A stretch of DNA of 64,000 nucleotides, taken from the NCBI RefSeq assembly GCF_036924535.1, contig NZ_JAZHRT010000001.1, positions 7,006,001 to 7,070,000 of the forward strand, given 5' to 3'. Below, piece after piece: positions 24,819 to 34,424 of the stretch (positions are counted from its first letter, which is position 1; each line of letters opens with the position of its first letter). The notes beneath the pieces were generated by a model. That model saw only the letters and a list, made by a program, of their open reading frames with translations, was not told where the DNA came from and ran no database searches. Origin of the DNA: Bradyrhizobium sp. AZCC 2262. Its GTDB lineage: Bacteria > Pseudomonadota > Alphaproteobacteria > Rhizobiales > Xanthobacteraceae. The position numbers were made by a program, and so were the translations under genes.

Positions 24819-25463
24819 ATGGATCTTTATTTCTCGCCGCTCGCCTGCTCGCTGGCGACACGGATTGCGCTGTACGAAGCCGGCGCTGAGGCCAACTATC
24901 TCGAGGTCGATCCCAAGACCAAGGTGGTGCAGAAGGACGGCTCGGATTTTCGCGCGGTCAACCCGCTCGGGCTGGTGCCGACGCTGCGCACCGACGACGG
25001 GATGGTGCTGACGGAGAACGCGGCGATCCTGCAATATGTCGCCGACCGCTTTCCGAAAGCCGGCATCTCGGCGGCATCAAACACGGAGCGCAGCCGCCTG
25101 CATCAGTGGCTCTGCTTCATCGGCACCGAACTGCATAAGGCGCTGTTCGTGCCGCTGCTCGACAAGACGGCGCCGGCCGAAGCGAAGACCTATGCATTGA
25201 CCAAGAATCTGTCGCGGCTCGATTATCTCGAGAACTACCTGAAGGGCCGCGAATTCCTGCTCGATCACTTCAGCGTGGCCGATGCCTATCTCGTCACCAT
25301 CATCAACTGGACGATGGCAACGCCGCCGGTCGAGCTGGCGAAATGGCCTGTCGTGAAGGCCTATTACGAGCGGCTGCGCGCCCGCCCCAGCATCGCCAAG
25401 GCGATCGCCGAGGAGTTCGAGATGTACAAGGCCGAACTCGCGCGCCACAAGGCGGCGGCGTAG
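24819..25463 (+). CDS. Glutathione S-transferase
   Basis: 214 residues starting MDLYFSPLACSLATRIALYEAG. The beta-class features include Ser/Cys in SPLACS, VNPLGLVPTLRTDDG, ENAAILQYVADR, and the C-terminal FSVADAYLVTIINW. AAGGAGG lies before the ATG. It is probably a detoxifying enzyme controlled by the divergent TetR. Confidence 0.93.
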   Translation: MDLYFSPLACSLATRIALYEAGAEANYLEVDPKTKVVQKDGSDFRAVNPLGLVPTLRTDDGMVLTENAAILQYVADRFPKAGISAASNTERSRLHQWLCFIGTELHKALFVPLLDKTAPAEAKTYALTKNLSRLDYLENYLKGREFLLDHFSVADAYLVTIINWTMATPPVELAKWPVVKAYYERLRARPSIAKAIAEEFEMYKAELARHKAAA

Positions 25464-25480
25464 GCGATATCTCTCAACAC

Positions 25481-25609
25481 GTCGTCCCGGCGAACGCCGG
25501 GACCCATACCGCGGGATGGATCATTAGGGCAGTCTGCGCGATGCTCTTCGCAAAACTGCTGCCTGTGGCTATGGGTCCCGGATCGCGCTTCGCTTGTCCG
25601 GGACGACAG
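25481..25609. repeat. Palindromic intergenic repeat (GTCGTCCCGG family)
   Basis: The ends GTCGTCCCGG and CCGGGACGAC are inverted. Inside, CGGCGAACGCCG is a short hairpin, and GGGACCCATA pairs with TATGGGTCCC-type sequence further along. It lies between the converging gst and tetR genes. Confidence 0.7.
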
Positions 25610-25624
25610 TGGATGGACGGAACG

Positions 25625-26191
25625 TCAGACTGGCGGCGCCAGCAACCGCGCCGTCAGATCGTTCAACGCCCGACGAAATATCCCGGCGTCGTTGCGCGCC
25701 CGTGCCAGCACCAGCGCACCCTGAATGGTCAACAGCGCATCCTCGGCACGCCGCTGCGCCTGGCCCTTGCTCAACCCTGATCGCCGCAGCAGTGACGCCA
25801 GCGCGACCTGCCAGCGCGCAAAATAACCATCGACTGCTTCGGCAAACGTGTCACGCGCCGCGCCAAGTGCCACCAGTCCGACCAGACAGACGCGATCACC
25901 GGAATCAAAATACCGGTCGACGCCCGCGATCATCGCAGCGATCGCGCGCGCGGGATCGGAGGCCTCGCGCAAGGGCGCATAAATGTTGAACTCGAACCAG
26001 CCGTCGATGTCGGCCAGCACCTCGGCGGCCATCTGCTCTTTCCCGCCGGGAAACAGATGATACAGGCTGCCCTTGCCGAGCCCGGTGGCTTCCGTGATCA
26101 GCGTCAGCGAGGCGCCCTCATAGCCATGCGCGCGAAACACCTCGCCGAGCGCGCGCAGCACGTCCCTGCGCTCGACGCCCTTCTTCAGCAT
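25625..26191 (-). CDS. TetR family regulator (LmrA/YxaF-like)
   Basis: 188 residues. Helix-turn-helix: RDVLRALGEVFRAHGYEGASLTLITEATGLGKGSLYHLFPGGKEQM, typical of the LmrA/YxaF group. The C-terminal segment has RVCLVGLVALGAARDTFAEAV. It lies four bases after the DUF1348 gene on the same strand, so the two form an operon. The perfect palindrome at 26696-26711 upstream of that operon is the probable operator (autoregulation). Confidence 0.9.
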   Translation of the reverse strand: MLKKGVERRDVLRALGEVFRAHGYEGASLTLITEATGLGKGSLYHLFPGGKEQMAAEVLADIDGWFEFNIYAPLREASDPARAIAAMIAGVDRYFDSGDRVCLVGLVALGAARDTFAEAVDGYFARWQVALASLLRRSGLSKGQAQRRAEDALLTIQGALVLARARNDAGIFRRALNDLTARLLAPPV

Positions 26192-26195
26192 CGCG

Positions 26196-26663
26196 TCACA
26201 GCGCGGTATCGCTTAAGCCCGCAACGTCGGCCGGACGCGGCCCCGGGGCCGGCCAGTGGAAGCGCCGCTCGCTTTCCTTGATGGCAATATCGTTGATGCT
26301 GGCCTCGCGCCGCCGCATCAGGCCGTGCTCGTCGAACTCCCATTGCTCGTTGCCGTAGGAGCGATGCCACTGCCCGGCATCGTCGTGCCATTCATACTGG
26401 AAGCGCACCGCGATGCGGTTCTGATCGAACGCCCAGAGATCCTTGATCAGGCGATAGTCATGCTCCTTCGCCCATTTGCGGGTGAGGAATGCGACGATCG
26501 CATCGCGGCCTTCAAAGAATTCGGAGCGGTTACGCCAGCGGCTGTCCTCGGTATAGGCCAGCGACACCTTGACCGGATCGCGCGAATTCCAGGCGTCTTC
26601 CGCCATGCGCGCCTTCTGGGCGGCGGTTTCGCGGGTGAAGGGCGGCAGCGGCGGACGCGACAT
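26196..26663 (-). CDS. DUF1348/SnoaL-like protein
   Basis: 155 residues: [51 protein letters not shown], then [17 protein letters not shown] and [23 protein letters not shown]. This is the DUF1348 NTF2-fold family, of unknown activity. GGAGAAACGTC before the ATG at 26663 sets the start. First gene of the operon with the TetR regulator; an operator palindrome lies 33 bp upstream. Confidence 0.88.
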   Translation of the reverse strand: MSRPPLPPFTRETAAQKARMAEDAWNSRDPVKVSLAYTEDSRWRNRSEFFEGRDAIVAFLTRKWAKEHDYRLIKDLWAFDQNRIAVRFQYEWHDDAGQWHRSYGNEQWEFDEHGLMRRREASINDIAIKESERRFHWPAPGPRPADVAGLSDTAL

Positions 26664-26695
26664 GACGTTTCTCCGGGTTTGCGATCCCGAGACAT

Positions 26696-26711
26696 TGTAC
26701 CGATCGGTACA
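26696..26711. promoter_or_regulatory. Perfect 16-bp palindrome, TetR operator candidate
   Basis: TGTACCGATCGGTACA lies just upstream of the DUF1348-tetR operon. Its size, symmetry and ACCGATCGGT core are like operators of LmrA/YxaF-type TetR regulators. Confidence 0.65.
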
Positions 26712-26730
26712 GAGAGTCAACCGGCCAGAA

Positions 26731-27186
26731 TCAATCCGGAGCCAGATCGGCCTTCATCAACTGCCGCAGCGATTTCGGGATTGGCTGCGCTCTGCCCTCG
26801 CAGATGAAGGCGACGCGCACCGCGGCCTTCACAAGCACGTCGTCGCCGCGCCGTACTTCCTGCGCCAGCGTGATCGAGGCGCCCTTTACGGCGATCGGCC
26901 ATGTCACGACGTCGAGCACGTCGTCCATCCGCGCGGGGCGCAGGAAGTCGAGTTGCATCGAGCGCACCACGAAAGCAAAACCCGGCGTCTCCTCCTGCGC
27001 CTGCTCGAACAGCGTGTGCTGCTCGGCGCCCATCAGCCGCAGATGATTGGTGCGCCCGCGCTCCATGAAACGCAGATAATTGGCGTGATAGACGATGCCG
27101 GAAAAATCAGTGTCCTCGTAATAGACGCGGACCTGCATGTGATGGCGGCCGTCGCGGATCTCGCCGTCGAGAATGGGTGATGTCAC
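26731..27186 (-). CDS. ybgC: YbgC-type acyl-CoA thioesterase
   Basis: 151 residues from a GTG at 27186 (AGGGA upstream). Hotdog-fold motif [27 protein letters not shown] carries the catalytic Asp and the family signature. [13 protein letters not shown] follows. YbgC hydrolyses short-chain or acyl-CoA thioesters and is usually linked to the tol-pal operon; here ruvCAB-type genes lie upstream and no tolQ follows. The open frame continues to 27252 from a TTG that has no ribosome-binding site. Confidence 0.9.
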   Translation of the reverse strand: MTSPILDGEIRDGRHHMQVRVYYEDTDFSGIVYHANYLRFMERGRTNHLRLMGAEQHTLFEQAQEETPGFAFVVRSMQLDFLRPARMDDVLDVVTWPIAVKGASITLAQEVRRGDDVLVKAAVRVAFICEGRAQPIPKSLRQLMKADLAPD

Positions 27187-27262
27187 TTGCAGTCCCTGAT
27201 CGCGCTGGAGAGCAGTGGTTTTGCGCAAAATCAGCCCGGCACGCAAGCGCAACGAGGTTCCG

Positions 27263-28174
27263 CTACGCCACCGCCGGCCTTGCCGCCCCCAGCGTCACCA
27301 GCACGATTTCCGGGGGAACGCCGAGGCGGAACGGCATGATGCTGCAGCCGAGGCCGCCGGAGACCACGACGTCGCAGTTCATGCGGATGTGACCATAGGC
27401 GAGCTGCTGTCCGGACGGCGAAATCGGCGACCAGCCCAGCATGCGCACCTGACCACCATGGGTATGACCGGAGAGCTGCAGCGCCACGCGCGAGGGCACG
27501 CGCCTCGCTACGTCGGGCTCATGCGCCATCAGAACCACCGGCGCGGCGTCGGTGACCTTCGCCAGCGTGGCGCCGAGATCGTCGACGCCGATGCGCCTGA
27601 GCGGCCTGAAGCGGCGCGCCGGCATATAGGCGAGCTGGTCGCCGAGACCGGCCAGCCAGAACGAGTGGCCATTCTTGCTGAGTTTCTTCGCGTCGTTTTC
27701 GTAAACCGGAATACCAACGGCTTCCAACGCGCGGCCGGCGATCGGCAGTCCCTGCCCCTCGCGCTGCACTTCCTTGTCTTCCCACCAATCGTGATTGCCG
27801 AGCACGGCGTGCACGCCAAGCGGCGCCTTCAGGCCGGCGAGCACCCGCGCCCACTCGCTGGCGGGAATGAAGCGCGTCACCTTGCGATGTCCGGCCACAT
27901 AGTCGCCGAGCATGACGACCATATCCGGCTTGAGCGCATTGGTGCGTTCGACAATCGCGTGGATATGATCGAGCGACATCCAGGGATCGCAGGCATGGAG
28001 GTCGGCGATCGCGGCGATCCTGAGCTCGAGCCCTGCCGGCCATTGCGGCGGTGAGATGTTGTACCGCGCGACGTGAAGCCGCAGGATCGGGGCGCTGAAT
28101 CCGTAGGCGGTGGTCGAAACGCCCAGCGCGCCCAATCCACCGATGGCTTTCAGAAAATGACGGCGTGTTAACAT
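27263..28174 (-). CDS. Tat-exported metallophosphoesterase
   Basis: 303 residues. The N-terminus TRRHFLKAIGGLGALGVSTTAYG is a twin-arginine signal. Phosphoesterase motifs: IADLHACDPW (D-x-H), VVMLGDYV, VLGNHDWWED, VLMAHEPD, LQLSGHTHGGQVR. It is probably a periplasmic or membrane-bound di-metal hydrolase of the YkuE/UDP-diacylglucosamine hydrolase-like group; the substrate is unknown. The ATG at 28174 is chosen because the Tat motif follows directly. Confidence 0.9.
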   Translation of the reverse strand: MLTRRHFLKAIGGLGALGVSTTAYGFSAPILRLHVARYNISPPQWPAGLELRIAAIADLHACDPWMSLDHIHAIVERTNALKPDMVVMLGDYVAGHRKVTRFIPASEWARVLAGLKAPLGVHAVLGNHDWWEDKEVQREGQGLPIAGRALEAVGIPVYENDAKKLSKNGHSFWLAGLGDQLAYMPARRFRPLRRIGVDDLGATLAKVTDAAPVVLMAHEPDVARRVPSRVALQLSGHTHGGQVRMLGWSPISPSGQQLAYGHIRMNCDVVVSGGLGCSIMPFRLGVPPEIVLVTLGAARPAVA

Positions 28175-28268
28175 GTGATCCAATCGTGATGCATCGCGAC
28201 CATGGTGGCGGATTGAGCCTGAATTGCGGTGGGTTTGTGCAGATCGTCAGCAGGGCTCCAGCAGCTTC

Positions 28269-29138
28269 TCACCAGCGGTTCCACCCCGCCAGCGCATCCA
28301 GACGCGCCCTCAATTCATCAGGCGCGCGGTAATACCAGACGCCGCCGAGCAGATCATGGAAACGCTTGTTGACCGACGCTTCGCGCTCGATGCGGTCGAT
28401 GGTCTCCATGCTGATGACGTCTTCGAGCGGACCGGCGGCGAGCAGCGACAGCATCACCGGATTGGTCTCGATCTTCAGGATCTCGACGATCAAGTCGATC
28501 GCCTTGTCGGGATCCTCCTCGCGCAGGTCACGCTCGTAATCCATCATCACGAAGAAATTATCGTCGCGGTCGCGTTCGGATTTCGAATGCTGATCGATCC
28601 AGGCGCGCGCCAGTTGCGCCACCGACATGGCCTCGCATTCAAGCGGATGCTTCGGCGTCCGGCGCGCGAGATCGTCGGCGCGCCAGCCCCTGCTGTCGGC
28701 AATCGCCTCGATGCGGCGCTTGAACGGCTCATCGGGCCCGAAATGAATCCCGCCCAGCAGCCAGCGCAACCCGGCATTTTGCTTCGCCTCGGTTTCGATC
28801 CGTCCGGCCACGGCGGCGCCATGCGCATAGAGCAGCGACAGCATGAACTTGTCGTTGAGCTGCATCACGGTCGGCTTGTCGGACTCAGAACGCAGCACTT
28901 CGAGCGCGAGATCGAACGCGCGGTCCGGCCGCTTGTGCGGCAGATGGTCGAAATAGAGAATCGCCGACCAGGCGGCGCCCGTCTGGTCGCGCCGGCTCAG
29001 GCGCTGCAGCGCGCCCCACATCGAGGCGAGCTCGGCGACCGGCATGGCGTCGAGGAAGCTTTCGGTATCGTCGGGTGTCGCCAGTTCCGGTGCCGCCGCA
29101 ATGAGGGCGAGCATGTCGGCGGCTTCGGTCGAACCCAT
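28269..29138 (-). CDS. DUF6869-type protein of unknown function
   Basis: 289 residues, acidic and helical, with no signal peptide. The conserved core reads ARAWIDQHSKSERDRDDNFFVMMDYERDLREEDPDKAIDLIVEILKIE and LLAAGPLEDVIS, as in the DUF6869 family. GGAGTGCACT precedes the ATG at 29138. It follows ruvB by 88 bp on the same strand. Role unknown; synteny with ruvB may be fortuitous. Confidence 0.78.
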   Translation of the reverse strand: MGSTEAADMLALIAAAPELATPDDTESFLDAMPVAELASMWGALQRLSRRDQTGAAWSAILYFDHLPHKRPDRAFDLALEVLRSESDKPTVMQLNDKFMLSLLYAHGAAVAGRIETEAKQNAGLRWLLGGIHFGPDEPFKRRIEAIADSRGWRADDLARRTPKHPLECEAMSVAQLARAWIDQHSKSERDRDDNFFVMMDYERDLREEDPDKAIDLIVEILKIETNPVMLSLLAAGPLEDVISMETIDRIEREASVNKRFHDLLGGVWYYRAPDELRARLDALAGWNRW

Positions 29139-29225
29139 AGTGCACTCCACGGCAAGCAGCCGGCGCGGAAGCGCGCCTGGCATTTGCCCCTTAGTGCATC
29201 GCTGCAAGGATCGGGTTCGAAGCGA

Positions 29226-30275
29226 TCAATCGTCGCTGTCGCTGTTGCCGAACAGGCCGAATTGCGCGGGATCGCGCGCCGGTTCCGCGAGGCCGAGATG
29301 GCGGAAGGCATGCGAGGTCAGAAGCCTGCCGCGCGGGGTGCGCTGCAGATAGCCGCACTGGATCAGGAACGGCTCGATGATGTCCTCGATGGCGTCGCGC
29401 GGCTCCGACAGCGCCGCCGCCATGGTCTCGACGCCGACCGGCCCGCCGCCGTAGTTCAGCGCGATGGTCGTGAGATAGCGCCGGTCCATGGCGTCGAGGC
29501 CGGCGGCATCGACCTCCAGCGCGCTTAGCGCGTGGTCGGCGATGGCGCGGTCGACGGAGCTTGCGTCCGCGGCGGAGGCAAAGTCGCGCACGCGGCGCAG
29601 CAGGCGGCCGGCAATGCGCGGCGTGCCGCGGGCGCGGCGCGCGATCTCGTTGGCGCCGTCAGGCGTCATGCCGATATTGAGCACACGCGCGCCGCGGGTG
29701 ACGATCTTCTCCAGCTCTTCCTCGGTATAGAAATTCAGGCGAACCGGAATGCCAAAGCGGTCGCGCAGCGGATTGGTCAACAGCCCTGCCCGCGTGGTGG
29801 CGCCGACGAGCGTAAACTTTGCGAGATCGATCTTCACCGATCGCGCGGCCGGCCCCTCGCCGATGATGAGGTCGAGCTGGAAATCTTCCATCGCGGGATA
29901 GAGCACTTCCTCGACCGCCGGGCTGAGGCGATGGATTTCGTCGATGAACAGGACGTCGCGCTCTTCGAGATTGGTCAGCAGCGCGGCGAGATCGCCGGCT
30001 TTTGCAATGACCGGGCCTGAGGTAGCGCGAAAGCCGACGCCGAGTTCGCGCGCCACGATCTGCGCCAGCGTGGTCTTGCCGAGTCCGGGTGGACCGACAA
30101 ACAGCACATGATCCAGCGCCTCGTTACGTTTGCGCGCGGCCTCGATGAAGATCGAGAGATTCTTGCGCGCCTGCGCCTGACCGACGAATTCGGACAGTAG
30201 TTGCGGCCGCAGCGCGGTGTCGCCGACATCGTCGGAACGGCGCTCGGGCGTGACGATGCGGGAGGGCGTGTTCAC
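29226..30275 (-). CDS. ruvB: Holliday junction branch migration DNA helicase RuvB
   Basis: 349 residues. AAA+ ATPase with Walker [13 protein letters not shown], Walker [12 protein letters not shown], sensor [18 protein letters not shown] and the C-terminal winged helix ([41 protein letters not shown]). The N-terminus [11 protein letters not shown] is typical. It drives branch migration with RuvA. It starts with GTG overlapping the stop of the deaminase-like gene (GTGA). Confidence 0.97.
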   Translation of the reverse strand: MNTPSRIVTPERRSDDVGDTALRPQLLSEFVGQAQARKNLSIFIEAARKRNEALDHVLFVGPPGLGKTTLAQIVARELGVGFRATSGPVIAKAGDLAALLTNLEERDVLFIDEIHRLSPAVEEVLYPAMEDFQLDLIIGEGPAARSVKIDLAKFTLVGATTRAGLLTNPLRDRFGIPVRLNFYTEEELEKIVTRGARVLNIGMTPDGANEIARRARGTPRIAGRLLRRVRDFASAADASSVDRAIADHALSALEVDAAGLDAMDRRYLTTIALNYGGGPVGVETMAAALSEPRDAIEDIIEPFLIQCGYLQRTPRGRLLTSHAFRHLGLAEPARDPAQFGLFGNSDSDD

Positions 30276-30691
30276 TCGCTGCCCCGCTTGTACTTGTTGG
30301 GCAGGAGTTCGCCGATGCTCACGACCTTCGGCGCACGGCCGTTGTCGGGGACGATGACCCGCGCGTTGGCGTCGTAGTCGTGGATCAGCTCGCGACAGAT
30401 GCCGCAGGGCGAGACCACCGCGATCTTGCCGGGCTCACCGGGTTTGGGGTGACGCACGGCGACGATGGTTTCGATGCCGTGGTCGCCGTTTTCGGTGATG
30501 GCGCGGCCGATGGCAATCGCTTCGGCGCACACCGCGATCCGGCCGATATAGGCGTCGATATTCACGCCGGTGACGATACGGCCGTCGCGGGTGCGCATGG
30601 CGGCGCCGACCTCCTGCCAGTCATCGCGATAGCGCTGGCTGATGGCTTCGGTGGCGACAGCGATCAGTTCCTGGTCCTTTTTGCTCAGCAT
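30272..30691 (-). CDS. Cytidine deaminase-like protein (between ruvA and ruvB)
   Basis: 139 residues. Zn-binding motifs of the cytidine deaminase fold: VCAEAIAIG (C-A-E) and [13 protein letters not shown] (P-C-x-x-C). The shape and length resemble the blasticidin-S deaminase/Cdd group rather than tRNA or dCMP deaminases. It is a nucleoside or nucleoside-like deaminase by inference. It is inserted in the ruv operon and translationally coupled to ruvB. Confidence 0.85.
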   Translation of the reverse strand: MLSKKDQELIAVATEAISQRYRDDWQEVGAAMRTRDGRIVTGVNIDAYIGRIAVCAEAIAIGRAITENGDHGIETIVAVRHPKPGEPGKIAVVSPCGICRELIHDYDANARVIVPDNGRAPKVVSIGELLPNKYKRGSE

Positions 30692-30739
30692 GGTGGAGAA
30701 TGCATTCCTTGGTCAGTCGGTGGCCCAGCCGACGGCAGT

Positions 30740-31357
30740 CTATTTCGACAATTCCTTCAGGCCCAGCCGAATAAGCTGCGCCGTCTCTGCCTTCTCACCA
30801 GCACTACGCGAGGCCGCGGCAATCGCGGCGGCGGCCTGCGGCTGGCCATAGCCGAGATTGACCAGCGCGGAGATCGCATCGGTGACCGGGCGCGGCGCGC
30901 GGTGGTCGTCGAGCGCGCCGGCAAGATGCACCACGGCCGGATCGACATTGGCAAACGCCGGCGCCTTGTCCTTCAATTCAGAGACGATGCGCTCGGCGAC
31001 TTTCGGGCCGACCCCGGGCGTGCGCGACACCGCGGCCTTGTCGCGCAGCGCGATGGCATTGGCGAGTTCGGCCGGCGGCAGCGTCGACAGCACGGCGAGC
31101 GCGACCTTGGCGCCGACGCCCTGCACGGTCTGCAGCAGGCGGAACCATTCGCGCTCGGTATCGGTGCGGAAGCCGAACAGCTTTATCTGGTCCTCGCGGA
31201 CATAGGTCTCGATCGACAGCACCGCGGCCTCGCCGGGCGACGACAGCGCCTGCAGCGTGCGCGAGGAGCAATGCACCTGATAGCCGACGCCGCCGACGTC
31301 AAGGATCACGTAGTCCTCGCCGTAGGAATCGATCAGGCCTTTGAGCTTGCCGATCAT
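30740..31357 (-). CDS. ruvA: Holliday junction branch migration protein RuvA
   Basis: 205 residues. N-terminal OB fold [31 protein letters not shown], two helix-hairpin-helix motifs ([18 protein letters not shown] and [22 protein letters not shown]), a short linker and the C-terminal domain contacting RuvB ([15 protein letters not shown]). Its ATG overlaps the ruvC stop. Confidence 0.96.
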   Translation of the reverse strand: MIGKLKGLIDSYGEDYVILDVGGVGYQVHCSSRTLQALSSPGEAAVLSIETYVREDQIKLFGFRTDTEREWFRLLQTVQGVGAKVALAVLSTLPPAELANAIALRDKAAVSRTPGVGPKVAERIVSELKDKAPAFANVDPAVVHLAGALDDHRAPRPVTDAISALVNLGYGQPQAAAAIAAASRSAGEKAETAQLIRLGLKELSK

Positions 31358-31881
31358 AGGCTCGCCACCTTCAGCCGCAGCGCCACGCCCTGGCGGTGAT
31401 GCGCGTGCGTGATCGCGATCGCCAGCGCGTCGGCGGCATCGGCGGATTTCGGCTCGGCCTTCGGCAGCAGGATCTTCAGCATCACCGCGATCTGGTTCTT
31501 GTCGGCATGTCCCGCGCCGACCACGGTCTTCTTGACCTGGTTGGGCGCATATTCCGCGACCGATATGCCGAACATCGCGGGCCCGAGCATGGCAACGCCC
31601 CTCGCCTGGCCGAGTTTCAGCGTGGCGACGCCGTCCTTGTTGACAAACGTCTGCTCGACCGCGGCTTCCGCCGGCCTGAAATCGCCGAGCACGGCGGCGA
31701 GCCCTTCATGGATCGCCAGGAGGCGGCTGGCCAGCGGCAGGTCATCCGGCGGCTCCACCGAACCGCAGCCGATGAAGACGAGCCGGTTGCCCTCGGTCTC
31801 GATCACGCCCCAGCCGGTGCGGCGCAGGCCGGGGTCGATGCCGATGATCCGGACGGGTTGGCGAATCGGTGGGGGTGTCAT
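31354..31881 (-). CDS. ruvC: Crossover junction endodeoxyribonuclease RuvC
   Basis: 175 residues. RNase-H-like resolvase: [16 protein letters not shown] (first Asp), [28 protein letters not shown] (Glu), and the C-terminal [18 protein letters not shown] (last Asp/His). It resolves Holliday junctions moved by RuvAB. First gene of ruvC-ruvA-(deaminase-like)-ruvB. Confidence 0.96.
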   Translation of the reverse strand: MTPPPIRQPVRIIGIDPGLRRTGWGVIETEGNRLVFIGCGSVEPPDDLPLASRLLAIHEGLAAVLGDFRPAEAAVEQTFVNKDGVATLKLGQARGVAMLGPAMFGISVAEYAPNQVKKTVVGAGHADKNQIAVMLKILLPKAEPKSADAADALAIAITHAHHRQGVALRLKVASL

Positions 31882-32136
31882 GGCCTAGTGATAACGCGAG
31901 AAGGAGGCAATCGAAATAGCAACCGGGCCGTCATCAACCGTGAAGCCGCCGCTCGACCAGAGCAACGCAGCGTTCATCGGGGTGCAAAAATGGTGCGGTT
32001 TCGGCCCGAAATGCACAACCTTCAGCCGGGTCGACGCCAGCCGGCCTCTCTCGAAACCGATAGCGCAACCGCAGGCTCTAAACTAGAACATCCCCAGCCA
32101 GCCGGTTCGCCGGAACCGAGCAAAGGGAGCACCACC

Positions 32137-32883
32137 TTGAACAAAGAATTGACCAATCGCAGCGCGACCGAAACCCAACTTGGCGAAGAGCTGAAAGCCT
32201 TGACCGGTGAGTGCCTGAATCGTTTTACCGGCGAATGGAACAATCATCTGGCCGTGACGCTGAAACGGCAGACACTCTCGCGGTTGCTTTATTGGGACCA
32301 GCTCTACCGGCAAATCCTCGAGAAGCCCGGCGTGATCTGCGAGTTCGGCGTCCAGTGGGGAGCTTCGCTGGCGCAGCTGATCAATCTCCGGGGCATCTAC
32401 GAACCCTACAATATCAGCCGGCTGATCTACGGCTTCGACACCTTTTCAGGCTTCGAATCCGTCGACGCGAAGGACGGCGGGTTCAGTGAGAAGGGCGATT
32501 ACGCGACCAGCACTGGATACGAAACGGTGCTTGAAAAACTTCTCGACATTCACGAGGCCTTCTGCCCGGTATCGCACAAGAAGAAATTCCAGCTCATCAA
32601 GGGCGACGCCTCTGTCACCGTCAAGCAATGGCTCACCGACAATCCTTCGGCGATCATCGGCATGGCGATCTTCGATATGGACGTCTACAAGCCGACCAAG
32701 GATGTGCTGGAAGCGATCCTTCCGCGATTGGCCAAGGGCTCGCTGCTGGTATTCGACGAACTCAACTGCCCGCATTTTCCCGGCGAAACGCGTGCCGTGG
32801 ATGAAGTCCTGAAGATCAACAATCTCCGCCTCAGGCACTTTCCGCACCAGCCCTACTGCGCCTGGGCCGTGTACGGCGAGTAG
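32137..32883 (+). CDS. TylF/macrocin O-methyltransferase-like protein
   Basis: 248 residues from a TTG at 32137, with GGGAG seven bases upstream. The SAM-binding core ICEFGVQWGASLAQLINLRG is followed by IYGFDTFSGFESVD, KKKFQLIKGDASVTVKQWL, IGMAIFDMDVYKPTKDVLEAILPRLAKGSLLVFDELN. The phrase FDTFSGF and the acidic DMD motif match class I methyltransferases of the TylF type, which act on sugars or other small molecules. It faces the MBL gene at 32938-34380 tail to tail. The open frame upstream of 32137 is not coding. Confidence 0.85.
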   Translation: MNKELTNRSATETQLGEELKALTGECLNRFTGEWNNHLAVTLKRQTLSRLLYWDQLYRQILEKPGVICEFGVQWGASLAQLINLRGIYEPYNISRLIYGFDTFSGFESVDAKDGGFSEKGDYATSTGYETVLEKLLDIHEAFCPVSHKKKFQLIKGDASVTVKQWLTDNPSAIIGMAIFDMDVYKPTKDVLEAILPRLAKGSLLVFDELNCPHFPGETRAVDEVLKINNLRLRHFPHQPYCAWAVYGE

Positions 32884-32937
32884 TCGCGTCTCCGCCCGTT
32901 GAGCGCAGACCGGTCGCGACAACCCCGGTGCGTCAGC

Positions 32938-34380
32938 CTATGCCGGCGCGCGCAATGGCGGCGCGGTCTTCGCCAGGCGGTTCTGGTAGACGTAGGAGTA
33001 CATCACCACGAACATAACGATGTCCCGGTTGTAGACATCGGTCGGAAACCGCTCCCATTGTCCCTCATAGCCGGAGTAGAGATTCTCGAACAGAATGTCG
33101 CCATTCAAGACCCGCGACATCAGCGAGGAATCGACCGTTATTCGCTTGTTCGGCAGCCCGTTCTTGTGGGCGCCTATGTGAACGTCGCCGCCGAACACGA
33201 CCGTGCCGGTCGTGTCGACGTCGGGCACGACGATCTCAAGCGACTTCCCGACAATGGTCTCGAAGAATTTTGCATCGCCCTGAATCTTGCGAGCGACGAA
33301 CTTGTTCAGATTATCGAGGAAGTAGATGAATTTTTCCCGGTCGAAGGCGGCCTTCGGCGCCGGCGGCTTGTAGGTGTCGCACTGGTTGATGATCCCATAC
33401 GCATCATAGTAGCGCACGGTGGCGTCCTTGAGTTGCTTGTCGCTGTAATCCGAGTGCGAAATGAACGCCTTCGCGATCTCGCCATCCGAGAGATCGAGCA
33501 CATCGCCCGGATAGAAGTCCCTCACATTCACTCTGCCCAACAATTCCCGGGATTTGGCATCGTCGAGCAGGTCATCCCGGATGAACTTGGACGTCGGGAC
33601 GAGCGCAAGGTCGAGATACGACGGGAATTCCTTGACGAAGATCGACGCAAAGCCGGCATAGGAATAGAAGGAATCGAGCCCAAGGGCGTCGGCATTCTTC
33701 ATGCCCTGAACCACCATTCCCTTCACTTTCGACCGCAGGATCGTGAGCTTCTGCTTGTCGTCGAAACAGGTGTAGCTGAGCGGATGGCCGGAGGCGCTGT
33801 TGGTCTGGCTGAAGAACGCAATGTTCCGGTTGGCATATTTCGCGCGGTCGTTGGCGATGCTGGCTAACGCCTCGGGCGCGAACTCGAACCAGTTGTCGTT
33901 GCAGTGAATGACGAAGCCGCTGCCAGTGTCGATGGTATAGGTGGCGTCATCGAGCGACCGCGTCGGATCGACGTAGCTTTTCACGGCAAAGCCATTCTCC
34001 AGCACCGTCCCCCGATCGCTGTCGGCGGTCTTGAGATTGCCAAAGCCCAGCTTCTTCAGCCGGTTCAAGACCGACGGCGCGTTGAAGCTCGCGGTGACGA
34101 TCTCGATGTCCTTGTCGAAAATGCTCAGCATATGGTCGTCGCAGTGATCGTCGTGGCCATGCGAGATCAGGATGCTGAGCTTGTTGCCGAGGGCCGCGAG
34201 ATAGGTCGGGTGGACATATTGCTGGAACGTCGGCAGCCAGCTGCCGAAACCGACACGCAGATGCCACGGGTCCGTCAGCAAATAGCGGTCGCCTTGCTTG
34301 ATCAGGAGGCTCGCATGGTTCACGAACATCAGGCTGGTTTTTTGCTGTGATTGCTGCGTGTCGCGTGCCTGCTCGGTCAT
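32938..34380 (-). CDS. Large MBL-fold protein, CMP-Neu5Ac hydroxylase-like
   Basis: 480 residues. The N-terminal part, LMFVNHASLLIKQGDRYLLTDPW, and the metal motif ISHGHDDHCD are those of the UlaG/CMP-N-acetylneuraminate hydroxylase-like MBL branch. A second His/Asp set is in FVIHCNDNWFEF. The C-terminal ~200 residues (FLDNLNKFVARKIQGDAKFFETIVGKSLEIVV, GTVVFGGDVHIG, LMSRVLNGDILFENLYSGYEGQWER) are of the type found in these long members. No Rieske domain is present. The substrate is unknown. Confidence 0.72.
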   Translation of the reverse strand: MTEQARDTQQSQQKTSLMFVNHASLLIKQGDRYLLTDPWHLRVGFGSWLPTFQQYVHPTYLAALGNKLSILISHGHDDHCDDHMLSIFDKDIEIVTASFNAPSVLNRLKKLGFGNLKTADSDRGTVLENGFAVKSYVDPTRSLDDATYTIDTGSGFVIHCNDNWFEFAPEALASIANDRAKYANRNIAFFSQTNSASGHPLSYTCFDDKQKLTILRSKVKGMVVQGMKNADALGLDSFYSYAGFASIFVKEFPSYLDLALVPTSKFIRDDLLDDAKSRELLGRVNVRDFYPGDVLDLSDGEIAKAFISHSDYSDKQLKDATVRYYDAYGIINQCDTYKPPAPKAAFDREKFIYFLDNLNKFVARKIQGDAKFFETIVGKSLEIVVPDVDTTGTVVFGGDVHIGAHKNGLPNKRITVDSSLMSRVLNGDILFENLYSGYEGQWERFPTDVYNRDIVMFVVMYSYVYQNRLAKTAPPLRAPA

Positions 34381-34424
34381 CTCGGTCCTCGCTCTGCTTT
34401 GTGGATGGCGGGCAATGGCCGGCT

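Noticed and set aside
28224..29528. Plus-strand open frame of 434 codons over the DUF6869 and ruvB genes
   Set aside because: It runs antisense to two supported genes and has shadow composition (Arg, Gln, His, Gly), with no ribosome-binding site.
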